From NCBI RefSeq assembly GCF_000284515.1, contig NC_017668.1:2852001-2916000 (forward strand): DNA of 64,000 nucleotides, given 5' to 3'. This DNA is from Halobacillus halophilus DSM 2266 (GTDB lineage: Bacteria > Bacillota > Bacilli > Bacillales > Halobacillaceae). A model generated the notes under the pieces. The model made no database searches, was not told the origin of the DNA, and saw nothing but the letters and a program-made list of their open reading frames with translations. A program made the translations under genes and the position numbers. Of this stretch, positions 63,995 through 64,000 are shown piece after piece. How positions within the stretch are numbered: the stretch's first letter is position 1; every line of letters starts with the position of its first letter.

Positions 63995-64000
63995 ATAAAT

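Overview
This window looks like core chromosome of a spore-forming Bacillaceae species, probably a salt-adapted one near Halobacillus. The evidence is an alpha/beta-type spore protein, a CotF-type coat protein, LytH, YunB, KapB and YutC/YhcN-type sporulation genes, strong AGGAGG ribosome sites, and many Bacillus subtilis gene neighbourhoods in recognisable order (yuiD-yuiC-yuiB-yumB-yumC, yutM to yunE, suf, yurZ-metQIN, yusD to yusN). Many proteins are acidic. The halophile label is an inference. No tRNA, rRNA, CRISPR array, prophage or transposase gene was seen.

Layout. 0-5.5 kb: truncated Cu/Zn superoxide dismutase lipoprotein, kapB, the KhtTU K+/H+ antiporter pair, deoD, yuiD and yuiC. 5.6-18 kb: yuiB, yumB, yumC, Fe-S carrier genes (yutM, yuzB, yuzD, yutI), a 2-hydroxyacid dehydrogenase, yutG, an unknown 522-residue membrane protein, yutF and yutE, separated by three copies of a terminally inverted, palindrome-rich repeat (5640-6322, 11340-11964, 17355-17893). 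18-29 kb: glpX, yutD, yutC, lytH, a MetP/MetS-type sodium-coupled transporter with a 30-residue subunit, an NhaC-family transporter behind a lysine riboswitch, yunB, yunD and yunE. 29-35 kb: sufCDSUB. 35-39 kb: yurZ and metNIQ behind two tandem promoter/SAM-riboswitch/terminator cassettes. 39-49 kb: yusD-E-F, gcvH, yusI, the fadN-A-E beta-oxidation operon with a FadR-like operator, proline dehydrogenase and two coat-associated genes. 49-64 kb: copZ, paired crcB genes, a four-gene operon with a B12-binding protein carrying the light-sensor W-x9-EH signature beside an RsbR-like STAS protein, an aeRF1-like protein, a MoxR/DUF58/membrane operon, an orphan glycine-betaine-binding lipoprotein, yfhD, an MFS exporter with a divergent TrmB regulator, a hydrolase, a RIO-like kinase and a SASP gene.

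How the genes fit together. Fe-S assembly (suf, yutM, yutI), sulfur amino acid uptake (two SAM riboswitches, metNIQ), lysine uptake, fatty acid degradation and proline oxidation make up the metabolic core. Sporulation and germination genes are scattered through it. The least ordinary parts are the B12/STAS operon, the duplicated SAM-riboswitch cassette and the nested palindromic repeats.
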